Shown here: positions 52,367 to 63,200 of the stretch, piece after piece
Layout: the number at the start of each line of letters is the position of its first letter
Position numbering within the stretch: position 1 is the stretch's first letter
Source: [Flexibacter] sp. ATCC 35208
Lineage (GTDB): Bacteria > Bacteroidota > Bacteroidia > Chitinophagales > Chitinophagaceae
Direction: 5' to 3'
Length of the DNA: 64,000 nucleotides
NCBI RefSeq assembly: GCF_001975825.1
Contig: NZ_MTKN01000036.1
Location: 17,527 to 81,526 of the forward strand
Translations under genes and position numbers: made by a program
Notes under the pieces: generated by a model
Told to the model about the DNA's origin: nothing
Seen by the model: the letters and a program-made list of their open reading frames with translations, nothing else
Database searches by the model: none

Positions 52367-52675
52367 TTAAAGCAGATCGTCAAGTGCCATCTGCAGTTCA
52401 TTGTAGGCATGCCTGTTATTTTCAGCTTTTGCCATTTCCATGCCTTTTTCGTAAACGGCGATGGCTTCCTGCTCCGCTCCTGCCCTTTCCAGCAGTTTGC
52501 CAAGGTGGTAGTACGAGCCTACATACCCCGGTTCGTGTGTCAGCAACTCTTCGAACTGCAGACGGGCATCCGCATCGTTGCCCAGTTTTATATATTCCAG
52601 CGCCAATGCATGCTTCAGAAAGCTGTCATTAGGCGTCTGTTTCAAAAATTCTTTTATACTGGCTATCCTATCCAT
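52367..52675 (-). CDS. Small tetratricopeptide-repeat protein
   Basis: The 102-residue soluble protein consists of about two and a half TPR units (FLKHALALEYIKLGNDADAR, HEPGYVGSYYHLGKLLERAGAEQEAIAVYEKGM split at L). It is likely a protein-protein adaptor. It lies just upstream of tilS and may share its transcript. No family more specific than TPR is recognised. Confidence 0.85.
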   Translation of the reverse strand: MDRIASIKEFLKQTPNDSFLKHALALEYIKLGNDADARLQFEELLTHEPGYVGSYYHLGKLLERAGAEQEAIAVYEKGMEMAKAENNRHAYNELQMALDDLL

Positions 52676-52683
52676 TATTTAAA

Positions 52684-52691
52684 TATATTTG
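52684..52691 (+). promoter_or_regulatory. Possible -7 element for etfB
   Basis: TATATTTG fits TAnnTTTG and lies 36 nt before the etfB ATG. No good -33 is seen at the expected spacing, so the call is moderate. It lies in the divergent gap between the TPR gene and etfB. Confidence 0.5.
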
Positions 52692-52726
52692 CTCATACCG
52701 CTTTATTTCATAAAACAGTTAAGGCC

Positions 52727-53467
52727 ATGAAGATATTAGTATGTATCAGTAAAACTCCGGACACGACTGCAAAAATAGCTTTCACAGACAACAACACGAA
52801 ATTCAATGAAGCAGGTGTACAATTCATCATCAACCCCTACGATGAATGGTATGCCCTGGTCAGGGCGCTGGAACTGAAAGAGTCCCTCAATGCTACTGTA
52901 CATCTGATTACCGTGGGTGGTGCTGATACGGAGCCCATTATCCGTAAAGCCCTTGCATTAGGAGGCGATGAAGCCTTCAGGGTGAACACAGATAGTCCCG
53001 ACAGCTATTTTATTGCTGCGCAGATTGCAGCCCATGCCGGGCAACAGGGTTATGACCTGATCCTGACAGGAAAAGAAACCATCGATTACAATGGCGCTGC
53101 CATTGGTGGTATGGTCGCAGAGTTGCTGGATCTTCCTTATGTATCAATCGCTGCAAAGCTGGAGCTGAGCGACAATACAGCCACTATCAACAGGGAAATT
53201 GAAGGTGGTGAGGAGATCGTAACTGTAGCACTGCCTGTAGTCGTATCCTGCCAGAAAGGAATGGCCGAAGCCCGCATCCCCAATATGCGTGGTATAATGG
53301 CTGCAAGAACCAAGCCACTGGCGGTAGTAGAGCCGGCACCAGCCGATACGCTGACTACCATTGCCAGTTTTGAGCTGCCACCAGCAAAAGCAGGTGTAAA
53401 AATGATTAGCCCAGATAATGTGGAAGAGCTGATAAAGCTATTGCACGAAGACGCTAAAGTGATTTAA
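52727..53467 (+). CDS. etfB: Electron transfer flavoprotein beta subunit
   Basis: The start is ATG at 52727 (MKILVCISKTPDTTAK), giving 246 residues. The same frame is open far upstream (from 51899), but that part runs antisense to tilS and the TPR gene and is not coding. ETF-beta motifs are FNEAGVQFIINPYDEWYALVRAL, LTGKETIDYNGAAIGGMVAELL and GMAEARIPNMRGIMAARTKPL (split at A). With etfA it shuttles electrons from acyl-CoA dehydrogenases to the quinone pool. It binds AMP in most ETFs. Confidence 0.96.
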   Translation: MKILVCISKTPDTTAKIAFTDNNTKFNEAGVQFIINPYDEWYALVRALELKESLNATVHLITVGGADTEPIIRKALALGGDEAFRVNTDSPDSYFIAAQIAAHAGQQGYDLILTGKETIDYNGAAIGGMVAELLDLPYVSIAAKLELSDNTATINREIEGGEEIVTVALPVVVSCQKGMAEARIPNMRGIMAARTKPLAVVEPAPADTLTTIASFELPPAKAGVKMISPDNVEELIKLLHEDAKVI

Positions 53468-53564
53468 GTTAACCGGTTTTACCGAATACCCCGTTAAGAA
53501 AAATCATTCCACGTCAGGCGCCCGCCTGCGAACATTATTCAAAAATCTAAACAGCCAAACCGAT

Positions 53565-54533
53565 ATGTCAGTCCTCATATTTGCAGATCAGGCCCAGGGA
53601 AAGATCAAGAAGGCGGCTTTTGAAGCGATACAATATGGTGCAAAAGTAGCACAACAATTTAATACAACTGCGACCGTGCTGGTGCTGGGTGAAGTACCGG
53701 AGGGTGAATTGACAGCACTGGGCAATTACGGTGCAGGCAAGGTGTTGCATGCGGCAGATGCCCGCCTGAATGAAACAGAAGGAAGTGTATTTACAAAGAT
53801 CATAGCAGCTGCTGCAGAGCAGGAAGGTGCCGATGTGATCGTATTCCCACACAACTTTGACGGCAAAGCAATCGCCCCGAGAGTTGCAGCCCGCCTCAAG
53901 GCAGGGTTTGTGTCTGGTGCAATCTCTTATCCGGATACCAGCAATGGCTTTGTGGTAAAAAAGAGTGTCTTCTCTGGCAAGGCATTTGCCAACATAAATA
54001 TCACTGCAGCGAAAAAGGTGATAGCGGTCATGCCGAATACCTTTGCGGTGGAGAAATCTTCCAATACATCGACAGTAGCGGCTTTCCCCACTGCAGTTAA
54101 TGATGGGGATTTTAAAGTAAAAGTGAGTAAAGTAGAAACGGTGAGTGGAGAGATACCGCTGACGGAAGCAGAGATCGTAGTGAGTGGTGGCCGTGGATTG
54201 AAAGGCCCAGAAAACTGGGGGCTGGTAGAAGATCTGGCAAAGGCATTGGGAGCAGGTACAGCCTGTTCAAGGCCGGTAGCAGATTCTGGCTGGCGCCCAC
54301 ACCATGAACATGTGGGGCAGACTGGGCTGACCGTGCGGCCAAATTTGTACATCGCTATAGGAATATCGGGTGCAATACAACATTTGGCAGGGGTTAATGG
54401 TAGCAAGGTGATTGTGGTCATTAATAAAGATCCGGAGGCACCTTTTTTCAAGGCGGCAGACTACGGGATTGTAGGAGATGCATTTGAGGTAGTGCCGAAA
54501 TTGACAGCGGCCGTGAAGGCGTTAAAAAGTTAA
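53565..54533 (+). CDS. etfA: Electron transfer flavoprotein alpha subunit
   Basis: The 322-residue partner of EtfB binds FAD through the C-terminal domain: VVSGGRGLKGPENWGLVEDLAKALGAGTACSRPVADSGWRPHHEHVGQTG (landmarks VSGGRGLKGPENW, ACSRPVADSGWRP and QTGLTVRPNLYIAIGISGAIQH, split here). It lies 97 nt after etfB and is likely co-transcribed. This pair probably serves fatty-acid or branched-chain amino-acid oxidation. Confidence 0.96.
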   Translation: MSVLIFADQAQGKIKKAAFEAIQYGAKVAQQFNTTATVLVLGEVPEGELTALGNYGAGKVLHAADARLNETEGSVFTKIIAAAAEQEGADVIVFPHNFDGKAIAPRVAARLKAGFVSGAISYPDTSNGFVVKKSVFSGKAFANINITAAKKVIAVMPNTFAVEKSSNTSTVAAFPTAVNDGDFKVKVSKVETVSGEIPLTEAEIVVSGGRGLKGPENWGLVEDLAKALGAGTACSRPVADSGWRPHHEHVGQTGLTVRPNLYIAIGISGAIQHLAGVNGSKVIVVINKDPEAPFFKAADYGIVGDAFEVVPKLTAAVKALKS

Positions 54534-54674
54534 AAAGTTTACATTTGAAAATTAGCTGCTGTCGAAGACAGCAGCTAATTTTCAGGTTTATCAAGCATTA
54601 CGTAATTTTTAGATAAGGAATATTTTTTCTAACTTCACGACTTATAAAATATTCAGCGACAACGCAGGACAGAT

Positions 54675-55274
54675 ATGAGAAAAATAGAACTGGAAATAGT
54701 TGCCCTTTCGCACAGCATTACACAAACACATTCATACGCCGTCGTACTGGGGGAAGTGAACGGTTTGCGCAGATTACCTATTGTAATAGGTGGATTCGAA
54801 GCACAAGCCATTGCTGTAGCGCTTGAAAAAATGCAACCCAGCCGCCCACTGACACACGATCTGATGAAAAACTTTATGAATGCATTCAACATTGAATTGC
54901 ACGAAGTGGTCATCAGCAATTTGCAGGAAGGGATTTTTTATTCAAAACTTGTCTGCTACAGTAATGATGAAACCATTGAGATAGATTCACGTACTTCCGA
55001 TGCATTGGCATTAGCCGTGCGTTTTGGTTGTCCCATCTTTACTTACGAAAATATCCTGAACAGTGCCGGTATCCTACTCGATGACCCTGCAGGCAAGAAG
55101 GGATTGAAACCTGTCACACCGACCATTTCAGAACACGAAAAAGGTGCTGAGGATGATCTGAAAGTCCTGAACCTGGATGAGCTTACACAACTGCTACAGG
55201 AAGTATTGGAACAGGAAGATTATATCCGGGCGATCGCGATACGCGATGAGATCAATAGCCGGAAGAGCAGATAA
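54675..55274 (+). CDS. Bifunctional nuclease-family protein (DUF151) with UvrB/UvrC motif
   Basis: The 199-residue product has a DUF151 domain (about 10-140) with LPIVIGGFEAQAIAVALEK, PLTHDLMKNFMNAFNIEL, IDSRTSDALALAVRFGCPIF and YENILNSAGILLDD. A C-terminal UvrB/UvrC-like motif follows (about 170-199, LTQLLQEVLEQEDYIRAIAIRD). Plant and mycobacterial homologues show nuclease activity; the bacterial role here is not known. It precedes ispE by 18 nt, probably in one transcript. Confidence 0.9.
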   Translation: MRKIELEIVALSHSITQTHSYAVVLGEVNGLRRLPIVIGGFEAQAIAVALEKMQPSRPLTHDLMKNFMNAFNIELHEVVISNLQEGIFYSKLVCYSNDETIEIDSRTSDALALAVRFGCPIFTYENILNSAGILLDDPAGKKGLKPVTPTISEHEKGAEDDLKVLNLDELTQLLQEVLEQEDYIRAIAIRDEINSRKSR

Positions 55275-55292
55275 ATTATACCTTTTTTCCGC

Positions 55293-56087
55293 ATGATCGT
55301 TTTTCCAAATTGCAAGATAAATCTGGGTCTGCATATTGTCCGCAGGCGTGCGGATGGTTTTCATGACCTGGAGACGGTATTCTATCCTTTGCAGCTCACA
55401 GATGCGCTGGAGGTGTTGAGTCCGGGAACATTACAATTTAACAGCAGTGGTATTGCAATACCAGGTGCTGCAGATGATAATTTATGCCTGAAGGCGTGGC
55501 ATTTGCTGAAGAAGGATTTCCCTTCTATTGCAGAAGTGGATATACATCTGCATAAGCATATTCCAATTGGCGCAGGGCTGGGCGGTGGTTCGGCAGATGC
55601 TGCGTTTATGTTGATGCATTTGAATCAGCGTTTTCAGCTGGGATTGACAACGGAGCAGTTGGTAGAGTATGCTGCTGCGTTGGGCAGTGATTGCCCGTTT
55701 TTTGTTTTGAATAAGGCGTGTTATGCTACAGGGCGTGGCGAGGTAATGACACCGGTGGAACTTGACTTAAAAGGATGGACCTTTGTGTTGGTGTATCCGG
55801 ATATACATGTGAATACGGGGTGGGCGTTTAAACAACTGACGCCGGGGGAACCTGATATTTCTTTGCTGGAGGTGATAAAGCGGCCGGTGGAGGAATGGAA
55901 GGGATTGATGAAGAATGATTTTGAGATTCCCATATTTAGTGCGCATCCGGAATTAGCACAAATTAAAGAGGAAATGTATAGACAGGGTGCAGTGTATGCG
56001 ACGATGAGTGGAAGTGGTTCTTCGATAGTGGGGATTTTCCCGAAGGGAGGGAAATTTGAAACAGATTATAAATCATTTATAATATAA
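55293..56087 (+). CDS. ispE: 4-diphosphocytidyl-2-C-methyl-D-erythritol kinase
   Basis: This GHMP kinase of the MEP isoprenoid pathway (264 residues) phosphorylates CDP-ME on the 2-hydroxyl. The ATP loop is HIPIGAGLGGGSADAAFML (about 89-107). Other landmarks are FPNCKINLGLHIVRRRADGFHDLETVFYPL (split at A) and GAVYATMSGSGSSIVGIFP near the end. The protein is a little shorter than the E. coli enzyme. It is the last gene of its operon, before a strong terminator. Confidence 0.96.
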   Translation: MIVFPNCKINLGLHIVRRRADGFHDLETVFYPLQLTDALEVLSPGTLQFNSSGIAIPGAADDNLCLKAWHLLKKDFPSIAEVDIHLHKHIPIGAGLGGGSADAAFMLMHLNQRFQLGLTTEQLVEYAAALGSDCPFFVLNKACYATGRGEVMTPVELDLKGWTFVLVYPDIHVNTGWAFKQLTPGEPDISLLEVIKRPVEEWKGLMKNDFEIPIFSAHPELAQIKEEMYRQGAVYATMSGSGSSIVGIFPKGGKFETDYKSFII

Positions 56088-56122
56088 AAAAGGGCTTTCG
56101 CCTATGGCGAAAGCTCTTTTTT
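56086..56122 (+). terminator. Rho-independent terminator after ispE
   Basis: AAAAAAGGGCTTTCGCC pairs with GGCGAAAGCTCTTTTTT around a TAT loop, giving a 17-bp arm with one G-T pair. It begins at the ispE stop codon. Confidence 0.93.
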
Positions 56123-56152
56123 GCGTGCGCCTGCGGCGGGCTGGAAATAAAT

Positions 56153-56187
56153 AAAAGAGCCGGTGCTATACAGCACCGGCTCTTTTT
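56153..56187. terminator. Bidirectional terminator between ispE and rplT
   Basis: AAAAGAGCCGGTGCT and AGCACCGGCTCTTTT form a 15-bp perfect stem with a 4-nt loop and a T-run on each side. It should end the minus-strand rpmI-rplT transcript 24 nt past the rplT stop codon, and back up the ispE terminator. Confidence 0.92.
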
Positions 56188-56210
56188 GTTGTATCGTTGG
56201 AGGCTACCGC

Positions 56211-56555
56211 TTATTTAACGGTTGCTACGAGCTTCTTGAAAGTCTCAGGCTCATTCATAGCCAGATCAGCCAATACCTTTCTATTCAGATCGATATTCTT
56301 AACTGACAGCTTGTGGATGAACTCAGAATAAGTGATACCTTCAGCACGAACTGCAGCGTTAATACGCGCGATCCACAACTGACGGTAGTTTCTCTTCTTT
56401 AATTTACGGCCTACATAGCTATATGTAAGACCTTTCTCCAATACGTTCTTGGCTACGGTATAAACGTTTTTACGTTTACCATAAAAACCCTTGGCCTGCT
56501 TTAAAATTTTCTTCCTGCGGGCTCTGGAAGCAACTGCATTTACTGAACGAGGCAT
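56211..56555 (-). CDS. rplT: 50S ribosomal protein L20
   Basis: The 114-residue r-protein begins MPRSVNAVASRARRKKILKQ and has AKGFYGKRKNVYTVAKNVLEKGLTYSYVGRKLKKRNYRQLWIARINAA (key pieces AKGFYGKRKN, YVGRKLKKRNYRQLWIARI). It binds 23S rRNA early in large-subunit assembly and represses its own operon in several bacteria. It follows rpmI by 48 nt. Confidence 0.98.
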   Translation of the reverse strand: MPRSVNAVASRARRKKILKQAKGFYGKRKNVYTVAKNVLEKGLTYSYVGRKLKKRNYRQLWIARINAAVRAEGITYSEFIHKLSVKNIDLNRKVLADLAMNEPETFKKLVATVK

Positions 56556-56603
56556 TTTGTGCTCTTTTTTCCGTTTTAGTTAATAATAATTCTGAAACTC
56601 CGA

Positions 56604-56801
56604 CTATCTGAGTGCGAGCATTCTCTTTACGAGATCCAGGTTAGCGGAACTAACCAGGCTGCTACCTCTCAGGTGGCGTTTTCTTTTGGTAGCTTTCTTG
56701 GTCAGCAAGTGACTTTTGAAGGCATTATACCGCTTAATCTGTCCGCTCCCGGTTACCTTGAAGGTCTTCTTAGCCCGGGAATGAGTCTTTACTTTGGGCA
56801 T
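56604..56801 (-). CDS. rpmI: 50S ribosomal protein L35
   Basis: The 65-residue basic protein begins MPKVKTHSRAKKTFKVTGSG and has KSHLLTKKATKRKRHLRGSS, the L35 signature. It is the first gene of a two-gene operon with rplT. infC, which usually precedes it, is not here; a promoter lies directly upstream (56822-56850). Confidence 0.98.
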   Translation of the reverse strand: MPKVKTHSRAKKTFKVTGSGQIKRYNAFKSHLLTKKATKRKRHLRGSSLVSSANLDLVKRMLALR

Positions 56802-56821
56802 CTTACATCAAATTTGGTCTG

Positions 56822-56850
56822 CAAAGGTAGATAAATAATTGATACAACAA
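56822..56850 (-). promoter_or_regulatory. Promoter of rpmI-rplT
   Basis: On the minus strand TTG (56850-56848) and TACCTTTG (56829-56822) are spaced 18 nt, matching the Bacteroidota consensus. The predicted start leaves only about 14 nt of leader before the rpmI ATG, too short for the structured L20 autoregulatory leader known in Gram-positives and E. coli. The remaining 56851-57236 is AT-rich and holds no convincing gene. Confidence 0.7.
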
Positions 56851-57236
56851 TCGTCAAATATAACTTTTTTATTCACGGAATGACGATGTGGATAACTTTT
56901 CTTCTCAAATATAAAAATAATTTTAACCTCATTAAGTACCTGAAAATCAAAATTCCTCTCCCCCATTACTTCCATTTCTGCTTTTATATATTAGGTTATA
57001 AGTAATACACATTTTTTCTATTTACTATATTAGTGTTAATTTTAATTTCAAAATAGTATTATTTAAAGCCATATCGTAAAACTTAACCAGGCCTATGAAA
57101 GCACTTTACACTTCATGGATCGCCTACTCCGTGTGGAGTTGGTTGCTTTTTCACCCTCAAAAATATGAAAGACCACAAAGAGCGCCCGATTGTTAATCCA
57201 GCCCTCTCTGATAGTTTTTTCCCAAAATAATTGAAG

Positions 57237-60200
57237 ATGAAAAAGATTCTAATCCTATTATATAGCTGTTTGTTCCTCGCCATGGGTATAGCGCGGGCGC
57301 AAACGCTGTATTTCAACATACCGGATACGGTATGTATGTCAACTAATAATAGTACTGCGGATCAGGCCAAATTTGTTAGTATGAACGCCGTACTGTCAAG
57401 TAACCAGAACGGCAAGGCAACCTGGACAATCACGACGCCAACAGGATCAGATGCAGATTATACCATCCTGTACTCTGACGTCAATTCTACCGTCAAGTCC
57501 ACTCAGCTAACAGGAACCCAGGCCCTGACAATCCAGTTCCTCACTGCCGGTACTTACACCTTTAAAGTCGTACTCAAAAGAACAAATGGTGCAGACATTA
57601 CTTCGACTAAAACAGTCGTGGCTGTAGACTGTACCATTTCTACCTGTAGTGGCGGTAATGCCGAAATGCCCGGTTTCTCGGAGAACTTTGGTACCCTGCC
57701 GACCAATACGTCAAGAATGGCCTATTCGCCTTCTTCCGCTATTACTTATATTTATCAGGCTTCCGGTGACCTGAACGATAACTATTATGCAATATCCAAT
57801 ACTACACAGCTTAGACCTGAATGGGTAGCTGCCCTGGACCATAGCGGTTTAACCCGCGGTGGTATGCTGGTGGCCAACTCAGATTATACGCCTAGTATCT
57901 TCTTCCAGAAAGAAGTGACCGGACTTTGTCGTGGTTCCGTGTATAACTTCAGCGCCTGGCTCCTTAACACGGATAGCGCCTCTGTATTAAACAACAATTG
58001 TGTAAACGGTTATAAATACGCTGGGGTCACCTTCCAGGTACTGAATGCGGCAAATACCAGTCAGGTACTCGCAGAATTTAAAACCTATGCGGTATCGATG
58101 AACATCAAGAAAACACAATGGCAAAGGTATGGTGGTTCATTCACTGTACCTTCCGGTGTTACAGACGTTCTGGTAAGGATCAAAAACAATTTCGACGGTG
58201 GTTGTGGTAACGATATTGCAGTTGATGATATCGAATTCCAATATTGTAGCCCCGTTATCACGGCACAGATTGAAGGCCAGGCCGATAACCTGAAAGAGGT
58301 ATTGTGTGAAGGCGCTCCTACCGTGATCACCTCCGCTTATACACCTGCTACCTACTTCACTAATCCGGAGTACCAGTGGGAAATGTCTGATGATGGTGGT
58401 GTGACCTGGTTCAACGTACCTTATGGTACTGCGAACAACGACACCCTCTTTATCGCTGAAGGCGAACTGACTGCTACCAAAACGGAAGCAGCAGATTATT
58501 ATTTCCGTGTAAGGATCTACGAAAGTGGCAGCTCTTCAGAAACCTGTGCTTCCCCTTCCTCTGCGGTCAAAATTACTATCCTCCCAATGCCAACCCTTTA
58601 CCTGACCAAGAGCCAGGTGTGTGAGGGCGCCACTGTCGAGTTGCAGGCTTCGGGCGGTTTTGATGAATTTAAATGGAGCGATACCACTTATGTCGGTCCT
58701 AAACGTTCGATCACACTGGTTTCTGATACCACCATTACCGTATATGGATATATTTATTATGGTATTGATGGTGGTAAAACCTGTGTGGACTCCAACAGCG
58801 CAAGCATTAGTGTTGATGATAAACCTACAGTGGAGATCTCTGCAACACCAACCACTATTTGCGTGGGTAGCAGAGTTACCTTCTCCGTAAACGACACCTT
58901 ATCAGCTATAATTCCTACTGGCGGTCATATATATTGGTATAAGGGTAGCGATTCTACCGGCGTATTGTTGACAGATTTTAATGATCTGACATCGATGACT
59001 TATACAACAGAGACGATCGCAGATAGTGTATTTACGGTCGTCGTCAAATCGGGCCAATGTATCGTGCAGTCCGAACCATTCCATGTGAAACTCACAGATA
59101 TACCGGCGCCACCTGCGGGTAAGCACCTGATCCAGTGTGTGGAAACCGGAAGCAGTACGTTCACCCCAGGCCGTACACAGATTACCGGTACATCAGGAAC
59201 ATGGTCTTATATTGCTGTGGAAGGACCCGGTGTGTCTGATCCGAGCAACGTTGACTTCTCTGACTACATTACCGGTAATAAAAATAACCCGGGGGCTACC
59301 TTTACATTGCTACACGCAGGTACCACCGTATACCTCCAGTATACTGTGAAAGCTACCGCCAACTCTTCCTGTATTGGTTATGCATACGATACGCTGACGC
59401 TCGTAGCTGGTGCTTCTGCTGCTTATGCAGGTGAGGACACCATCCAGTGTGGTACTTCGAATGTATTTACGATGACGGCTACGCCTCCTAACACAGACGC
59501 AACCGGCATATTTGCAGAAGAAGGTACCTGGACGGTGATCTCCGGTAATGGTGTAACCATCGATGATATCCATGCTTATAATACAACTGTAACGGTAACT
59601 CCTATAGGTACAGCACAGGATGTAGTACTGCAATGGAGTATCGCGAATACCGCAGGTTGTGCTACCACTACCGATGAAGTGACCCTGCACTATACAGCTG
59701 TTCCAACAGTGACCCTGAAACCGGTGACCATCTGTAACACCGCAACTTCCTTCTCACTGGATACAACTGCGACTTCAGGTAATCCTTTATATTATAGTAT
59801 CGCTGCTGCCAGCACAGGTGCAATGCCTGGGTTCAGTGCGGTTGCCGAAACACCAATTACTACATGGCCAATCACTGTTCCTATTCCGAGCGGTGTTGCT
59901 GCAGGTACTTACAACTTCCTGCTGACCGTAAGAAATGATTATGGTGGTTGTACCAATACAATTCCGTTCTCTGTAAATGTAGAATCACCTACCACTGATC
60001 CTACCGGCGTAACCGTAAGTTCTCCGAACATTTGTACCACTGGCTCTACTACCCTGACTGTAACAGGTGGTACCCTTGGTCAAAACCCGGATGGTACCGA
60101 TGCGGCACAATGGGTATGGTACGCAGGCGGCTGTGGTACAGGTACTGCTATCGGTACAGGTGCGACAATCACGGTGACCGTTTCTGCTACCACTACATTC

Positions 60201-63200
60201 TATGTAAGAGCAGAAGGTACCGGCTTATGTGCGAATTCAACCTGTGCAAGCGGAACTGTAACTGTATATACTGCTCCTGCTACTTCCAATGCAGGTGCTG
60301 ACCAAACACATTGTAGCGACTCCCTGTTCACCATGGCAGCTAACACAGCTACTATCGGTACAGGTGAATGGACCCTGGTAAGTGGTAAAGCAACGATCAC
60401 TAATTTATCCAGCCCGACCACTACAGTGTTTGTACTGGCTGGTGACACTGCTACACTGGCATGGACCATTACGAATGGGGCTTGTACTACTTCAGACCAG
60501 GTGGTGCTGATCAACTACAAACAACCAGTTCAGGCAAATGCCGGTCCTGATTCTCTTATGCAGTGTGCGAATAGTACCTTTACCATGCAGGCGACAACAC
60601 CTGCCATCGGTACCGGTACCTGGTCAACCTTCACAGGTAGCGCTGCCACTATCACTACAGGTATGTTCAACAATCCTGCAGCTACTGTGACCCTGGCAGC
60701 TGGTGATACAGCTACTTTAATATGGACAGTGACCAACGGAACCTGTTCTTCTCACGACTACGTAAAACTGATTAACTACGCAACTCCTACTACTGCCAAT
60801 GCAGGTCCGGATACGATTAAACAGTGTATGATACCTTCCTTCACCATGTCCGCAACTGCACCTACCATTGGTACAGGTAAGTGGTCTGTGAAGAGTGGTA
60901 ATCCTGTTATAGCAGCGGCAGACAGCAGCAAAGTAAATGCTGTGATCACCGTTGCAAATGGTACAACTGCACTTCTTTACTGGACTGTCACCAACGGTAC
61001 ATGTTCATCTAAAGACAGCATTGTATTAATTAACTACCAGAGCCCTGATCCTGCTAACGCTGGTCTGGATTCAATCGTTCAGTGTAATAACGCTACCTTC
61101 ACCATGGCAGCGACTACACCTAATCCTGCTACAGCAACAGGTACCTGGACCCTCTTTACCGGTAGCGCAGCAAGCATCGCTGCTGCTGATATAAATAAGA
61201 TCAATGCCATCATCACCCTGCCAGCCGGCGATACCGCCACGGCTATCTGGACAGTGACAAACGGTGTATGTTCCAGCTCTGATTATATCTTCCTGAAGAA
61301 TTACCAGGCGCCTTCTACGGCACAAGCTGGTCCTGATTCAACCAAGCATTGTGCGGACGGTACTTTCACCATGTCTGCCACTGCACCCACCATCGGTACC
61401 GGTACCTGGACCGTGCCCAAACCAACAGCTATCATCACAAATCCAACCAGCACTACCGCTATCATCACAGTTCCTGTTGGCGACAGCGTAATGGCTTACT
61501 GGACAGTTGTAAATGGTACATGTTCTTCTATAGATAGCGTGAAACTGGTGAACTATGTAAAACCAGCCGACGCAGATGCGGGTCCTGACCAACACCTGTG
61601 TAGCGCTACCAGTTTTACCATGGCTGCGAATACACCTTCTGTAGCTACTGCTTACGGTGTATGGAGCAAGCCAGCCGGTTCTACTGCTACTATCACAAGC
61701 GTAACAAGTCCGACCACTACTGTGACCATCCCTGTGGGTGACAGCAGTATGTTGTTCTGGACAATTACCAATGGTGCTTGTGCAGATGTGGATACTGTAT
61801 GGATTGTGAACAACAATCCGCCAGCTGCTGCCAATGCCGGTGTTGACACGATTAAACAATGTAACAACGCTGCTTTCGCCATGACGGCGAATACACCTTC
61901 TGTAGCTGGTGCTACCGGTTACTGGACAGTGGTATCTCCTTCTACTTATACCATCCCTGCTGCGGATGTAAACAATCCGACAGCTACGTTCTCTGTAACC
62001 GCAGGTACGACCGTAAAACTGAGATGGACAATCACTAACCTGGGATGTACTTCTACCGATAGCATTGTGCTGATCAACTACGAACAGCCAACTGCGGTAA
62101 GTGCAGGTGCAGACCAGACCAAGTGTGCGGGTACCGCTTTCGTAATGACTGCTTCTGCAGTAACCGTAACAGGTGCGACCGGTACCTGGTATGTACGCAG
62201 TGGTAACGCAACAATCGCTACCGGCGAAGAACACAGCGAAAGTGCCCATATCACTATTCCAAACGGCGAATCTGCTGTATTAAGTTGGGTAGTAACAAAC
62301 GGCACTTGTGCTGACTCTTCTTCTGTAACACTGACCAACCTCCTCACTCCTTCCAATGCAAATGCAGGAGCGGATATCTATCATTGTAATGACAGTGCTT
62401 TCGTAATGGCCGCCAACGCTCCTGACGTAGCCGGTGCTACCGGTACCTGGACATTCGTTGGTACTACTACTGCTACACCAAGTGATCCGAACAGCCCAAC
62501 TGCAACGATCATTGTACCGGCAGGCGATAGCGTACTGGCTATATGGACGATTACCAACGGTACCTGTCCTACCAGCGATACAGTGAAACTGGTGAACTAC
62601 ATGTCACCAACCGCCGCTGCTTTACCAGCTGACATGCAACAGTGTATGACCACCACGTTCCCTGTTACAGCGAACGCGCCTGATGTACCTAATGCAGTGG
62701 GCCACTGGACAGTAGTAAAAGGTAACGCTACCTTCCCTGCTGCTGACTTAAACAGCACATCTACTACTTTCACTGTGCCAAATGGTGATAGCGCTTATGT
62801 GACATGGACCATTACAAACGGTTTGTGCCAGAGCGTAGATACAATTAAGTTATACAACTATCAGCAACCTGTAACTGCGAACGCCGGTCCGGATTCTATC
62901 CGCCAGTGTAACAATGCTACCTTTACCATGCAGGCTACGGCAGCATCTCCTGCTACCGCTGTAGGTAAATGGTCACTGTATCCTGGTAGCGCGGCCAGCT
63001 TCAGCGCTGCTGATTCTACCAATCCAGCTGCTGTATTTACACTGCCTGCCGGTGATAGCGCTACCGCAACCTGGACAGTGACAAACGGTGTCTGCTCTTC
63101 TTCTGACAAAGTACTGCTCATTAACAGCGCAATGCCAGACCAGGCGAATGCCGGTGTAGACTCCATCCGTCAGTGTAATAACACGACCTTCACCGTGGCA

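Noticed and set aside
51899..52726. Long upstream extension of the etfB reading frame
   Set aside because: It runs antisense through tilS and the TPR gene, has no ETF similarity, and a proper ATG with the ETF-beta N-terminus lies at 52727.
57095..57196. Possible 33-residue peptide (starts MKALYTSWIAYSVW) before the giant repeat gene
   Set aside because: It has an ATG and stop but no supporting promoter, homology or conservation that I can see, and it could arise by chance in this non-coding gap.
57113..57319. 68-residue minus-strand frame overlapping the start of the giant repeat gene
   Set aside because: It overlaps a clear signal peptide on the plus strand and has no recognisable feature.
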